The notes: generated by a model not told the origin, from the letters alone. A stretch of 64,000 nt of DNA from Propionibacteriales bacterium (GCA_026392455.1 JAPLCB010000004.1:310001-374000); one strand, 5' to 3'. Shown: positions 51,267 to 60,218, numbered from the stretch's first letter. Translations and numbers: made by a program.

Positions 51267-53597
51267 ATGGGTACGCCCGTGCTCGTCGGTATCGGTCAGC
51301 ACTCCGAGTGGTTCGGGGACGACGGCTACGAGGGACTGGTCCCGGTGGCGATCGCCGAGCGCGCCGCCCGGTTGGCCCTCGCAGACGCCGGGGTCGCGGT
51401 CGAGCTGGTGGACGTGGTCGCCTGCACCCGGCAGTTCGACGAGTCCGTTCCCGGGTTCCCGCCGATGCTCGGTGGACCGGACAACTTCCCGCGCGCGGTC
51501 TCGAACCGGTTGGGCGCTGACCCGGCCCGCTGCATCTACGCCGTCACCGGGGGCCAGTCGCCCCAGGAGCTGGTCACCGAGCTCGCCGCCGCCGTCGCGG
51601 CCGGCACGACCCGGGTTGCCCTGGCGATCTCGGCCGAGGCGATCTCGACCGTCCTGCACCTGAGCCGGTCGGCCACCAAGCCGGACCTGTCCGAGGTGAC
51701 CGGCGTGCCGCGGGACGGCAGCGTCGACGAGAACCGGGGAGTCGGGCTCACCGGGATCCTGGCCAGCACCCAGGTCGCTCACCAGCTGACCGACGCGCCG
51801 ACCCAGTACGCGATCTTCGAGAACGCCCGGCGGACCCGGCTGGGGCAGACCCGCGCCGAGCAGGCGGCCGAGATGGGTGCGTGGTTCGCGCCGTTCACCG
51901 AGGTCGCGGCCGCAAACCCGCACGCTGCCGTCCGGACGGTCTCCACCGCCGCCGAGCTCACCACGGTCACGGACTCCAACCGGATGATCTCCGACCCGTA
52001 CCCGAAGTCCCTGGTCGCCCGCGAGAAGGTCAACCAGTCTGCCGCCGTGGTGATCACCTCGGAGGAGGTTGCTGCCGAGCTCGGCATCCCGCGCGAGCAG
52101 TGGGTCTACCTGCACGGGCACAGCGACCTGAAGGACCGGGAGCTGACCCACCGTCAGGACCTGAGCCGGTCCGAGCCCGCGGTCGCCGCGGTCCACGCCG
52201 CGTTGCGGATGGCCGGGATCAGCCTGGACGACGTCGCCACCTTCGACCTGTACAGCTGCTTCCCGATCGCGGTGAGTGCCGTCGCCAGCGACCTGGGTCT
52301 GACCCCCGACGATCCGCGCCGGCTGACCGCCACCGGGGGACTGCCGTTCTTCGGAGGACCTGGCAACGGGTACTCGATGCACGGCATCGTCGAGATCGTC
52401 GACCGGTGCCGCCGGCAACCCGCGTCGTGGGGCCTGGTCGGCGCCAACGGCGGGATGTTCTCCAAGTACTCGGTCGGTGTCTACTCGACGATCCGCGGTG
52501 ACTGGCACGACGGCCACGACAAGGTCCTCCAGGCTGAGCTGGACGCGCCGCCGAGCGTCCCGGTCACGCTGCACCCGCACGGGATGGCCACCGTCGAGAC
52601 GTGGACGGTGAAGTTCGAGGGCGGCGCCCCGCGCGCCGTGGTGATCGGAAGGCTCGCCAGTGGCGAGCGGTTCGTGGCCAACGACTTCGCCGAGGACCCC
52701 GAGGTGCGTGAGCTGCTGCTGGGTGAGTACGGCCCCGGGGCGCTGGTCTACGTCCGGGCACTCCCGGAGGGGAACCGGGTCACCCTGAGCGAGAGCCGGA
52801 TGGACGAGCTCTCGCCGCCGCGCCGGCTCGGCTTCCAGGACGAGTACCTCTTCCTGGAGGTCGAACGCGCGGGCGGGGTCCTCGAGGTCGCGATCACCGG
52901 CACCGACGACGCCGGGGCACTGTCCGCGCTCGCCCACTTCGAGCTGGCGGCGGTGTTCGACGCGTTCGAGGCGGATTCGTCCTTGCGGGTCGCCGTCCTG
53001 ACCGGCGCCGACGGGCTCTGGAAGGACCCCGTCTCGTTGCCGGCGTTCTCGCTGGGCCAGGTGATCCCCACGACCGGGCTGGCCGGCCTGACCGAACGCA
53101 CCCTGACGAAGCCGGTGATCGCCGCACTGTCGGGCGATGCCCTGGGGACGTCGTTCGAGGTCGCCCTGGCCTGCCACCTGGTGGTGGCCGAGGAACAGTC
53201 CCGCCTCGGGCTGACGCAGGTCACGGCCGCCAAGGTCCCGGCCGCGGGCGGACTGGGGCGGATCGTCGACCGACTCCCGGCCGCGGTGGCCAACCGGATG
53301 GCCCTGACCGGCCGGGCGCTCACCGCCTTCGAGGCTGAGCGCTGGGGACTGGTCAACGAGGTGGCACCGACCGGCGAAGCGCGTTCCGTCGCGATCGCCC
53401 TCGCCGTCGAGATCGCCGCACTCCCGCCGATCGCCGTGGCCGATGCGGTGGAGCTGCTCACCCTGGAGCGTGCCGGTGACGAGAGCGCAGCAGAGCTGGC
53501 CACCGCCAAGCTCGACTCCTCGTTGGTCACGGTCGATGCTGCAGAGGCGTACGAGGCCGGGCTGACCGGTCGGACCCCGACCTACCAGGGGCGCTAG
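51267..53597 (+). CDS. Thiolase-like (TLP1) protein fused to a degenerate crotonase
   Basis: A 776-residue fusion. Residues about 1-412 are thiolase-like (type-1 thiolase-like protein), followed by the extra C-terminal beta domain (about 413-515). At the canonical thiolase positions I see no nucleophilic Cys: the region is YAVTGGQSPQ, the Asn-Glu-Ala-Phe motif is DLYSCFP (327-333), and Gly-His-Pro is GGPGNGYS. A crotonase-type domain (about 525-776) follows. Its Glu positions are Gln651 (LTQVTAAKVP) and Arg677 (VANRMALTG), and the first oxyanion-hole loop is not standard. It may bind acyl-CoA rather than turn it over, or use other residues. The AGAGGTGG ribosome site precedes ATG 51267. Confidence 0.85.
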   Translation: MGTPVLVGIGQHSEWFGDDGYEGLVPVAIAERAARLALADAGVAVELVDVVACTRQFDESVPGFPPMLGGPDNFPRAVSNRLGADPARCIYAVTGGQSPQELVTELAAAVAAGTTRVALAISAEAISTVLHLSRSATKPDLSEVTGVPRDGSVDENRGVGLTGILASTQVAHQLTDAPTQYAIFENARRTRLGQTRAEQAAEMGAWFAPFTEVAAANPHAAVRTVSTAAELTTVTDSNRMISDPYPKSLVAREKVNQSAAVVITSEEVAAELGIPREQWVYLHGHSDLKDRELTHRQDLSRSEPAVAAVHAALRMAGISLDDVATFDLYSCFPIAVSAVASDLGLTPDDPRRLTATGGLPFFGGPGNGYSMHGIVEIVDRCRRQPASWGLVGANGGMFSKYSVGVYSTIRGDWHDGHDKVLQAELDAPPSVPVTLHPHGMATVETWTVKFEGGAPRAVVIGRLASGERFVANDFAEDPEVRELLLGEYGPGALVYVRALPEGNRVTLSESRMDELSPPRRLGFQDEYLFLEVERAGGVLEVAITGTDDAGALSALAHFELAAVFDAFEADSSLRVAVLTGADGLWKDPVSLPAFSLGQVIPTTGLAGLTERTLTKPVIAALSGDALGTSFEVALACHLVVAEEQSRLGLTQVTAAKVPAAGGLGRIVDRLPAAVANRMALTGRALTAFEAERWGLVNEVAPTGEARSVAIALAVEIAALPPIAVADAVELLTLERAGDESAAELATAKLDSSLVTVDAAEAYEAGLTGRTPTYQGR

Positions 53598-53613
53598 GGC
53601 AGCGCCGCGCTCA

Positions 53614-54903
53614 CTATCTGCGGCGGCTGAACGTGACCTTGCCGTTCTTGGTGGCCTTGAGCTGGTAGCGGGCGTCGTGGGCCAGGGTGTGGTGCCGGGG
53701 GCAGAGGAGCATTCCGTTGATCACGGACGTTCCTCCGCCGCGCGACCAGGGGTCGGGGTGGTGCGCGTGGCACCGGCCAGGTGGCCAGTCGCAGTGCTCC
53801 GCGGCGCAGCCCCGGTCGCGCAAGGCGAGCGCGACGCGTTGGGGTTCGGTGTGAAATCGGCTCTTGCGGCCCACGTCCAGGGGTTGGGACCGGGTCCCGA
53901 CGACGGCGGGGATGATGCCGGCCTCGCACGCGAGGCGCCGGGCCTCAGAGGCGCTGATGCGTTCGCCGGTGTCCAGGGAAGCAGCGGTCCCGGCGCCGAG
54001 GAGGGTGTCCAGCGTCATCGTCACGACCACGGTGGCCGCGATGCCCCCGGCTTTCGGGGTGCCGGACGCGGCCCGGGTCTCGATGTACTCGGTGAAGGCG
54101 TGTCCCAGCCGAAGCGGCCGGGCGACCCGCTGCCCGTGGTCAGTACGTGCGGTGCTGGGCGCGCTCGTCACGTCTGCCGCCGGGCTGCGCCGGGGTGCGG
54201 CCAGGGCGTCGAGGTGCTTGCGGAGCATCTCGCCGGCCAAGGTCGGGATCGTGAAGCTCCCGGTCATGGATCCGTGTCCGTCTGGGCTCATCGTGAACGA
54301 CGCCGTCGCTGCGGCGTGCTGTTCCTCGGCCTCGAGAACTCGGCGCTCGGCCTCCTCGCTGATCGCGGGGGCGAGAACGTCGAGGATCCGCCGGCCGAGT
54401 ATTCGGAGCTCGCGGGGGTCGTGGTGGTGGGCCAGGCCGACCAGGTGGAGCTCGGCGTCCTTCCGGAGAGCCGAGGTGACCAGGTCGCTGGGGAGCGCTT
54501 CGACCGCGTCCAGGATGACTGCGGCTTGCTCGATCGTCACGTTGCCGGCCGAGACCGCCGCAGCCGTGGCCGCGTGGGCTTCGTGGTCGAGTCGGCCGGC
54601 CAGGGCGACCTCGCGGTGCGCGGTCTGCTTGGTTGCCCGGGTCACCGAGGCCCACCACCCGGCGGTGCTGCCGAACCCGACCGAGTCACCGATCTGGTAC
54701 CGGTCGGCCTCCCGGAGCAGCTGGAGTCGGCAGCCCGTGAGCTGGCCGACGACCCGAGCCAGTCTCGGCAGGGCGGACGTCACCTCCGCGGGCGTGAGCG
54801 TCCAGGCGGGTGCGGTCGCGTCGTCACTCACGGCTGCTTCGAGCGCAGCGATCATCCCGAGAAGTGGATGCTGCTGCACCTGGTCGAGTACGCCTGTGGT
54901 CAT
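53614..54903 (-). CDS. DUF222 / HNH endonuclease protein (13E12-like)
   Basis: A 429-residue protein of the mycobacterial 13E12-like family: DUF222 helical domain (about 30-320) plus a C-terminal HNH nuclease motif. The nuclease part reads CDWPPGRCHAHHPDP, GGTSVINGMLLCPRHHTLAHD with the H-H, N and H residues and Cys pairs for zinc. These genes are numerous in actinobacterial chromosomes and may be mobile or regulatory; no direct mobility genes or terminal repeats are visible here. ATG 54903. The gene ends 16 bp from the fusion gene stop. Confidence 0.87.
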   Translation of the reverse strand: MTTGVLDQVQQHPLLGMIAALEAAVSDDATAPAWTLTPAEVTSALPRLARVVGQLTGCRLQLLREADRYQIGDSVGFGSTAGWWASVTRATKQTAHREVALAGRLDHEAHAATAAAVSAGNVTIEQAAVILDAVEALPSDLVTSALRKDAELHLVGLAHHHDPRELRILGRRILDVLAPAISEEAERRVLEAEEQHAAATASFTMSPDGHGSMTGSFTIPTLAGEMLRKHLDALAAPRRSPAADVTSAPSTARTDHGQRVARPLRLGHAFTEYIETRAASGTPKAGGIAATVVVTMTLDTLLGAGTAASLDTGERISASEARRLACEAGIIPAVVGTRSQPLDVGRKSRFHTEPQRVALALRDRGCAAEHCDWPPGRCHAHHPDPWSRGGGTSVINGMLLCPRHHTLAHDARYQLKATKNGKVTFSRRR

Positions 54904-55039
54904 GCGTCAATCGTCTGGGCGACCGCCGACAGCCGCGGGCTCGAGCGACAATCGGGAACCACTTCCGCACAGGCTGTCGCTGGAACGGCAGAACTGTCGG
55001 AGGTGACCGGTCACCGGCGCGAGGTCCGTTCGGGACGGC

Positions 55040-55822
55040 CTAGTCCGGGAGCTCGCTGACCCGGAACCCCCACTGCGGAGTGCGCTTCTCCCGCCAGGCC
55101 GCGGGTCCTTCTGCAGCGTCCGGGTGGTTCATCAGCAGGTGGTGAGCCGCGGTCTCACGGGCCGCGACCTCGGCACCGGTCAGGTCGGCCCAGAGCAGCT
55201 GCTTGCTGAGCGCGATCGCTGCCGGGCTCGCGCTGGCGGCGACCTCGGCGGCCAGCTCCAGGGCACGGGGGAGCACCTCGGCGCTCGGCAGCGCCCGGGT
55301 CGCGATCCCGAGTCGCTGCGCCTCGGCGCCGTCGAGGGTGCGCCCGGTGAGCAGCAGGTCGGCCGCAACGCCGGCCCCGGCGATCCGCTGCAACGTCCAG
55401 TGGCTCTGGGCGTCGGCGAGCATCCCGCGGCGTACCTGCGGGATCGCGAGCCGGGCGTCGTCCGCGACGTACCGGAGGTCGCACTGGAGTGCGAGGGTGA
55501 GGCCGATACCGATCGCCGGCCCGTTCACGGCGGCGATCACCAGCTTACGGACCGCGAACGCCGGTGGTTGCACCGGCGAGGCGGAGAACTCCTCGCCGGG
55601 CACGAACGACGACGCTGCCGGCGAGAGATCGGCACCCGAGCAGAACCCTCGCCCGGCGCCGGTCAGCACGATCACCCGGACGTCGTCGTCCGCGTCGCAC
55701 GCGGTGTACGCCGCGGAAAGGGCCCGACCGGTCTCGGCGGAGAACGCGTTCAGCGTCGCGGGGCCGTTCAGGGTCACCGTCGCGACGCCGTCGTGCACGG
55801 CGACGTCGACCCGGGTACTCAC
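55040..55822 (-). CDS. Enoyl-CoA hydratase/isomerase family protein, altered active site
   Basis: A 260-residue crotonase-fold protein. The first oxyanion-hole loop GFCSGADLS (about 60-68) and AAVNGPAIGIG (about 97-107) are present, so CoA thioester binding is likely. At the usual catalytic Glu positions it has Gln129 (AIPQVRRG) and Asp155 (VAADLLLTG), so standard hydration is doubtful; isomerase, hydrolase or structural function is possible. GTG 55822 overlaps the DUF3556 stop as GTGA and translation is coupled. Fatty-acid or polyketide-related role is inference. Confidence 0.85.
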   Translation of the reverse strand: MSTRVDVAVHDGVATVTLNGPATLNAFSAETGRALSAAYTACDADDDVRVIVLTGAGRGFCSGADLSPAASSFVPGEEFSASPVQPPAFAVRKLVIAAVNGPAIGIGLTLALQCDLRYVADDARLAIPQVRRGMLADAQSHWTLQRIAGAGVAADLLLTGRTLDGAEAQRLGIATRALPSAEVLPRALELAAEVAASASPAAIALSKQLLWADLTGAEVAARETAAHHLLMNHPDAAEGPAAWREKRTPQWGFRVSELPD

Positions 55823-57498
55823 CGGTGCTCCGGGTACAGCGGGAGGTCGGTGTCGGTCGGCTGCCGGACGACCATCTCGCGGACCTTCACGTGCCCGCGC
55901 TCGAGCTCGCCGGTGGCGGCGTCCACGAGCCGGTACTGCTGGGTGCCCTTCCCGAACGGTTCGGCCTCCAGGATCACGACCCGGACGTCGCCGGGCCGGA
56001 AGTCGCAGCGCTTCTGGAGTGCGGCGATCAGCTGCTCGTTGTGCATGTGGCCGTCCCCGAAGTTCCAGCCGAGAACGACGCCGGCCAGGATCTCGCCGTC
56101 CATGGCGAAGTACTCCTCGTGCTCGGGACCGCAGGCCCGCGGTACCAGGCTCCACAGTGCCCGGCCGTGGGTGTGGAAGCCGCGGAAGGCATAGCCCATG
56201 TAGATCGGGACCATCGCCTCGGACATCGACCCGTAGATCTTCGCGAGCTGGTCCGCGGGGAGCATCGCGACCTTCTCGACGTTCTGCTCGAGCCGCTCCA
56301 GGGCGTCGCCGCGGAAGCACCACGTCGTCGTGGCCCAGTTCCCGGCGTAGTACCGCATGGCCGGAAGGAACGACACCTTGTCGGGCCGCAGGTTCCCGAT
56401 GACCACGGTGCCCGCGGCGACGGCGATCAGACCGATCACCCAGCCCGGTTGAACCAGGTCGTTCACGTGCGCTCCCGGGTGCGCCAGGAACATCGTGATC
56501 ACTCCCCAGATCATGAAGACGTTCCACTCCAGCGGGACGCCCATCGGGAAGCTGGAGATGATGTTCAGGTGGAACGCGATCATCACGATCGCTGCCGCTG
56601 TGGTGAGCGGGCCGCCGTTGCTGACCAGCAGCACGATCGGGACGCCGAACTCGACCACGGTGCCGCCGTGGGCCAGCGCTGCCGACAGCCGCGACGGTCG
56701 CAGGTCGGTGGGGTAGTCGCGGTGAAACCTCTCCCGCAGGTTGCCGATCCGGGTCATCGGCGAGTTGCTCATCATCGCGGCGACCACGAACGGGAAGTGC
56801 TGGTTGATCTTCGAGGTTGCCGCTCCCCACCAGATCAGGAAGAGCACCAGCTTGGCGCCGACGATCTGGTCCCCGGCGACGAACAGGGCGGTGACGGCCA
56901 GGGTGCCGTAGACCTCGGCGCGGGCCGCCAGGAAGATCGTCTTGTCACGCAGCCCGAGGACCACCAGGAACCCGAGGACGACGGCGACCTGCTCGCGCGG
57001 GAGCGCGCCGAGCACGGCCCACCCGAGCGACCCGAGCAGGCCGGCGTACAGGGCGACGTCGAGCACGCTGCGGGTGTCGCCACGGGTCAGCGGCACCCGA
57101 CCTGGCCACGGGGGGAGCCTGATCGTGTTCGGACGCAGCCAGTACAGGAACGAGCCGAGCGGGGGCAGGAAGCGCAGGTTCAGCGGACCGAAACCGCAGC
57201 CCAGGCCGAGGACCTCGAAGAGCATCGTCCAGAGCACGAACTTGTAGAAGACCACCGGGTTCTGCCACCACGACGAGAAGTCGGTGAACCCGTCGATGCC
57301 CGGGGTGCTCAGCACCAGCAGCCAGCCGGCCAGGACGTAGAGCACGATCTTCACGAAGTAGAGGAGGACCATCACGTCCGGGGTGCCGAAGCCGTGCTTG
57401 GCGAAGTGCGTCGCCATCGGCAGGATGCGCGTCGCCCGGGTCTGGTGGTCCCAGACCTCGTGGTCGACGTCGGGCAGGTTGGGCTGCAGGAACCCCAT
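55819..57498 (-). CDS. DUF3556 transmembrane protein
   Basis: A 559-residue protein of the actinobacterial DUF3556 family. The N-terminal two thirds contain about ten hydrophobic helices (for example near 44-62, 80-96, 150-166, 170-190, 195-212, 230-250, 275-292, 300-320, 328-345). The C-terminal part (about 380-559) is mostly soluble and begins near RYYAGNWATTTWCF. A His-rich segment FHLNIISSFP and several Trp lie in the helices. Function is unknown; DUF3556 genes sit in lipid and cell-envelope neighbourhoods. The ribosome site AGGAGGTG before ATG 57498 is strong. Coupled to the following crotonase gene. Confidence 0.85.
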   Translation of the reverse strand: MGFLQPNLPDVDHEVWDHQTRATRILPMATHFAKHGFGTPDVMVLLYFVKIVLYVLAGWLLVLSTPGIDGFTDFSSWWQNPVVFYKFVLWTMLFEVLGLGCGFGPLNLRFLPPLGSFLYWLRPNTIRLPPWPGRVPLTRGDTRSVLDVALYAGLLGSLGWAVLGALPREQVAVVLGFLVVLGLRDKTIFLAARAEVYGTLAVTALFVAGDQIVGAKLVLFLIWWGAATSKINQHFPFVVAAMMSNSPMTRIGNLRERFHRDYPTDLRPSRLSAALAHGGTVVEFGVPIVLLVSNGGPLTTAAAIVMIAFHLNIISSFPMGVPLEWNVFMIWGVITMFLAHPGAHVNDLVQPGWVIGLIAVAAGTVVIGNLRPDKVSFLPAMRYYAGNWATTTWCFRGDALERLEQNVEKVAMLPADQLAKIYGSMSEAMVPIYMGYAFRGFHTHGRALWSLVPRACGPEHEEYFAMDGEILAGVVLGWNFGDGHMHNEQLIAALQKRCDFRPGDVRVVILEAEPFGKGTQQYRLVDAATGELERGHVKVREMVVRQPTDTDLPLYPEHR

Positions 57499-57551
57499 CG
57501 GCACCTCCTGGTGAGAGCGTCGCTCGCACCGTAGCGCCAACCGGACCTGAT

Positions 57552-57585
57552 GGTTGAGGAAGTTGCGCAGCAGCTGTCTCGAAAC
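57552..57585 (+). repeat. 34-bp dispersed hairpin repeat, copy 2
   Basis: Starts GGTTGAGGAAGTTGC and ends GTCTCGAAAC; matches copy 1 (21178-21211, opposite strand) at most positions. Lies between the DUF3556 and cbiO genes. A shortened relative (GGTTCAGG joined to GGTCTCGAAAC) occurs at 35627-35646. Confidence 0.7.
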
Positions 57586-57590
57586 CCCGC

Positions 57591-58346
57591 TCAGGGTTGC
57601 TTCGACACGGCCCCCGGGGCGAACCCGAACGGCAGCTCGAGCCGGTACGCCGCCATCAGATCTGCGTCCGACAGCAGGTCCGTCGTGCTGCCGTCGGCCA
57701 CGATCGTGCCCTCGTGCAGGATCACCGACCGCGGGCAGAGCTCCCACGCGTAGGGGAGGTCGTGGGTGACCATCAGCACGGTGACGTCCAGCCCGCGCAG
57801 GATGTCGGCCAGCTCGCGCCGCGAGGCCGGGTCCAGGTTCGAGGACGGCTCGTCGAGGACGAGTACGTCGGGCTCCATCGCCAGCACGGTGGCGACCGCG
57901 ACCCGGCGGCGCTGCCCGAACGAGAGGTGGTGCGGCGGCCGGTCGGCGTACTCGGCCATCCCGACCTGTTCCAGCGCAGCGGTGACCCGGGCTTCGAGTG
58001 CCTCCCCGCGCAGGCCCGCGTTCGCCGGGCCGAAGGCGACGTCCTGGCGCACGGTAGGCATGAAGAGCTGGTCGTCGGGGTCCTGGAAGACGATCCCGAC
58101 GCGACGACGGATCTCGCGGTGGTTCGCCTTCACGACCTCCAGGTCGCCGATCGACACCGTGCCGGCGCCGGCGGTCAGGATTCCGTTGAGGTGCAGCACC
58201 AGGGTGGTCTTGCCGGCCCCGTTCGGCCCGAGCATCGCGACCCGTTCACCGGGTGCGATCACCAGGTCGACCCCGAACAGTGCCTGGTGGCCGTCGGGGT
58301 AGGCGTAGGCCAGGCCGCGGACCTCGACCTGGGCGGTGCTGCTCAC
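57591..58346 (-). CDS. cbiO: ECF transporter ATPase (Co/Ni)
   Basis: A 251-residue ABC ATPase of the cobalt/nickel ECF (CbiO/NikO) group. Walker A GPNGAGKTT at 40-48, Q-loop FQDPDDQLF, the LSFGQRRRVA signature and Walker B VLVLDEPSSNLDP, then a switch His in MVTHDLPYAW. It powers the CbiMNQ membrane module. GTG 58346 overlaps cbiQ stop by 4 bp (GTGA). Last gene of the operon. Confidence 0.92.
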   Translation of the reverse strand: MSSTAQVEVRGLAYAYPDGHQALFGVDLVIAPGERVAMLGPNGAGKTTLVLHLNGILTAGAGTVSIGDLEVVKANHREIRRRVGIVFQDPDDQLFMPTVRQDVAFGPANAGLRGEALEARVTAALEQVGMAEYADRPPHHLSFGQRRRVAVATVLAMEPDVLVLDEPSSNLDPASRRELADILRGLDVTVLMVTHDLPYAWELCPRSVILHEGTIVADGSTTDLLSDADLMAAYRLELPFGFAPGAVSKQP

Positions 58347-59035
58347 GGGTGGCTCCTGGCCGTGAGTCCGTCGGGCATCCGGCCGGTGTAGCCACGGGCG
58401 GTCATGGCGAGGTGGACCCGCTCGCCCCGTTCGTAGGAACGGATGAAGAGCGATCCCAGGGACCGGGCCAGTACCGGCCAGTGCTTCGGCGAGCGCGGGT
58501 CGCAACCGCGGGACCGCAGGGCGGTGACCATCCGGGACAGCTCGGCGGTGACGACGTCGAGGTACCGGACCATGAAGCCCATGATCTGCACGATCAGGTC
58601 GGGAGCGCGCAGCCGGCGCAGGCCCTCGAGCAGGTCGACCGGCTCGGTGGTGGCGGCCAGCAGCAGCGACGCGAGCACCCCGAGGGTGCCCTTCGCCAGC
58701 AGGCCCCAGGCAGCGAGCAGCCCAGGTTCGGAGACGCTGATACCCAGCACCTCGACCTTCGGGCCGAGGGCGACGAAGGGGATCAGGACCGCGAACAGCA
58801 CGAACGGCACCTCGATCACCATCCGCTTGAGCAGGTAGCGCACGGGTACCCGGGAGACGGCGACGGCGACCAGGACCACCAACGCGTACCCGGCGAACGC
58901 GCCGAACCAGTCCTGGGGCGTGGCCACCACGACCAGCATGAAGGCGATCAGGCCGAGCAGCTTGTGGTGCGGCTGCGCCCGGTGCAGCGGACTGTGCGCG
59001 TGGAAGTGCAGGCGATGGCCGTGTCCCGCACCCAT
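58343..59035 (-). CDS. cbiQ: ECF transporter T component (Co/Ni)
   Basis: A 230-residue membrane T-component with five or six helices and the family motifs. The N-terminus starts MGAGHGHRLHFHAHSPLHR, rich in His, and may bind metal. Ala-Arg-Gly and RRLRAPDLIVQI, with ERGERVHLAMTARGYTG at the end, are the coupling-helix signatures that contact CbiO. It starts 10 bp after the PDGLE gene stop. Confidence 0.92.
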   Translation of the reverse strand: MGAGHGHRLHFHAHSPLHRAQPHHKLLGLIAFMLVVVATPQDWFGAFAGYALVVLVAVAVSRVPVRYLLKRMVIEVPFVLFAVLIPFVALGPKVEVLGISVSEPGLLAAWGLLAKGTLGVLASLLLAATTEPVDLLEGLRRLRAPDLIVQIMGFMVRYLDVVTAELSRMVTALRSRGCDPRSPKHWPVLARSLGSLFIRSYERGERVHLAMTARGYTGRMPDGLTARSHP

Positions 59036-59045
59036 CAGCCGACCC

Positions 59046-59345
59046 TCATCGGTGGGTACGCCGGCGCCGGACGACCGCGAACAGGCCGCTGGAGAGGACC
59101 AGGACGACGACGCCGCCGATCACCCCGGCCAGGCCGCCGCCGAGCCGGTCGTCCTCGACGCCGGCGACGGAGTAGTCGGCGAGCGGGCTGACCGCCGCGG
59201 GGGAGTCGTCAGCGCTGTCGTCGAACCCCGTCGTCCCGGCGACGTAGCTCAACCCGTCGGGGTGCGAGCTCGCGTAGTAGCTGCCGACTCCGGCGACCAG
59301 CAGCGAGACCAGCAGGAAGCCGAGCAGGAACCGGCGGTTCCTCAT
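59046..59345 (-). CDS. CbiN-like PDGLE-domain protein
   Basis: A 99-residue protein with an N-terminal helix, the HPDGLSYVA signature (PDGLE domain) and a C-terminal membrane helix followed by an Arg-rich end. In nickel/cobalt ECF systems such proteins stand in for CbiN and are needed for activity. It overlaps cbiM by 4 bp (ATGA) and precedes cbiQ. Confidence 0.85.
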   Translation of the reverse strand: MRNRRFLLGFLLVSLLVAGVGSYYASSHPDGLSYVAGTTGFDDSADDSPAAVSPLADYSVAGVEDDRLGGGLAGVIGGVVVLVLSSGLFAVVRRRRTHR

Positions 59346-60043
59346 CGGGTACCTCCGGTCGCGGTCACGGTGCGAACCTCGAGCTCAGGGGCAGCAATGA
59401 AGCGACGGGCTCCGTAGACCAGGTCGGGGCGGACCGAGACGATGCTGCCGACCACCAGGCCGGTGATCGCGGCCTCGCCGAGCCCGATCAGGACGTGCCA
59501 ACCGACCATCGCGGTGAGGACCCTGTCCAGCGCCACCGGAGCTTCGCCGCCGACGGAGAAGAGCAGGACGAACGCAGCGGCGGCCACCGGGACACTGACC
59601 AGGGCGCCGATCGCGGCAGCCGGAGGGACCGAGGCGATCCGCTTGGGCAGCACCGCGACCAGACCGCGGAAGACCAACCAGCCGACGCCGACGCCGATCA
59701 GGCCCATCAGCGTGATGTTGGTGCCGAGGGCTGTGACGCCGCCGTCGGCCATCAGCAGCGACTGGACGATCAGTACCACCGACAGGCAGAGGACCGCCGT
59801 GAACGGCCCGGCCAGCACGGCAGCCAGCGCACCGCCGAGCAGGTGGCCGCTGGTGCCACCCGCAACCGGGAAGTTCATCATCTGGCCGGCGAAGACGAAG
59901 GTGGCCACCAGCCCGGCCATCGGAGCGGTCCGGTCGTCGAGCTCGGCGCGGGCCCCGCGCAGCGCCAGACTGATCCCGACCACCGCCACGGCCCCGGTCG
60001 CGACCGACGTCGGTGCGTTCAGGAAGCCGTCGGGCACGTGCAT
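59342..60043 (-). CDS. cbiM: ECF transporter substrate-binding component (Co/Ni)
   Basis: A 233-residue membrane protein. The mature N-terminus MHVPDGFL (Met-His at positions 1-2 coordinate the metal) is the diagnostic metal-binding motif, so the ATG at 60043 is selected over a TTG at 60055. GGGAGAA is the ribosome site. About six to seven helices follow with FPVAGGTSGHLLGG (the His is part of the core) and HVLIGLGEAAITG. It is the S component that selects Ni2+ or Co2+. First gene of the four-gene operon, with a FUR-type palindrome upstream. Confidence 0.93.
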   Translation of the reverse strand: MHVPDGFLNAPTSVATGAVAVVGISLALRGARAELDDRTAPMAGLVATFVFAGQMMNFPVAGGTSGHLLGGALAAVLAGPFTAVLCLSVVLIVQSLLMADGGVTALGTNITLMGLIGVGVGWLVFRGLVAVLPKRIASVPPAAAIGALVSVPVAAAAFVLLFSVGGEAPVALDRVLTAMVGWHVLIGLGEAAITGLVVGSIVSVRPDLVYGARRFIAAPELEVRTVTATGGTR

Positions 60044-60079
60044 CGGTTCTCCCAAGGAAGGTTGCGGTCCGGTGTGCCG

Positions 60080-60110
60080 ATCCTAGGTTATTGCGAATTC
60101 TTCGCAATAA
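60080..60110 (-). promoter_or_regulatory. FUR-family (Nur-like) operator and promoter of cbiMNQO
   Basis: A perfect palindrome with 10-bp arms TTATTGCGAA / TTCGCAATAA and a 3-nt centre at 60088-60110. It contains TTGCGA-N5-TCGCAA, close to the Streptomyces Nur consensus TTGCAA-N5-TTGCAA and compatible with FUR-superfamily sites. On the minus strand TTGCGA acts as -35, 16 nt before TAGGAT (60080-60085) as -10, so a bound repressor would block RNA polymerase. Confidence 0.75.
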
Positions 60111-60218
60111 GGGGTCCCGGCCTGGTACTAGGACCAACGTCCGATGGTGTTCACGACCCCGCAACGACGACGCTGGGGACAAGTCAAGATCTGGCTTGAT
60201 GGTGAAGGGACACTTCCG

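Noticed and set aside
53614-54903. Mobile element based on the HNH protein
   Set aside because: DUF222-HNH genes are common in these chromosomes; no terminal repeats, target duplication or transposase is visible.
60044-60218. Cobalamin riboswitch before cbiM
   Set aside because: No B12-box sequence or long structured leader; the space holds a FUR-type palindrome instead.
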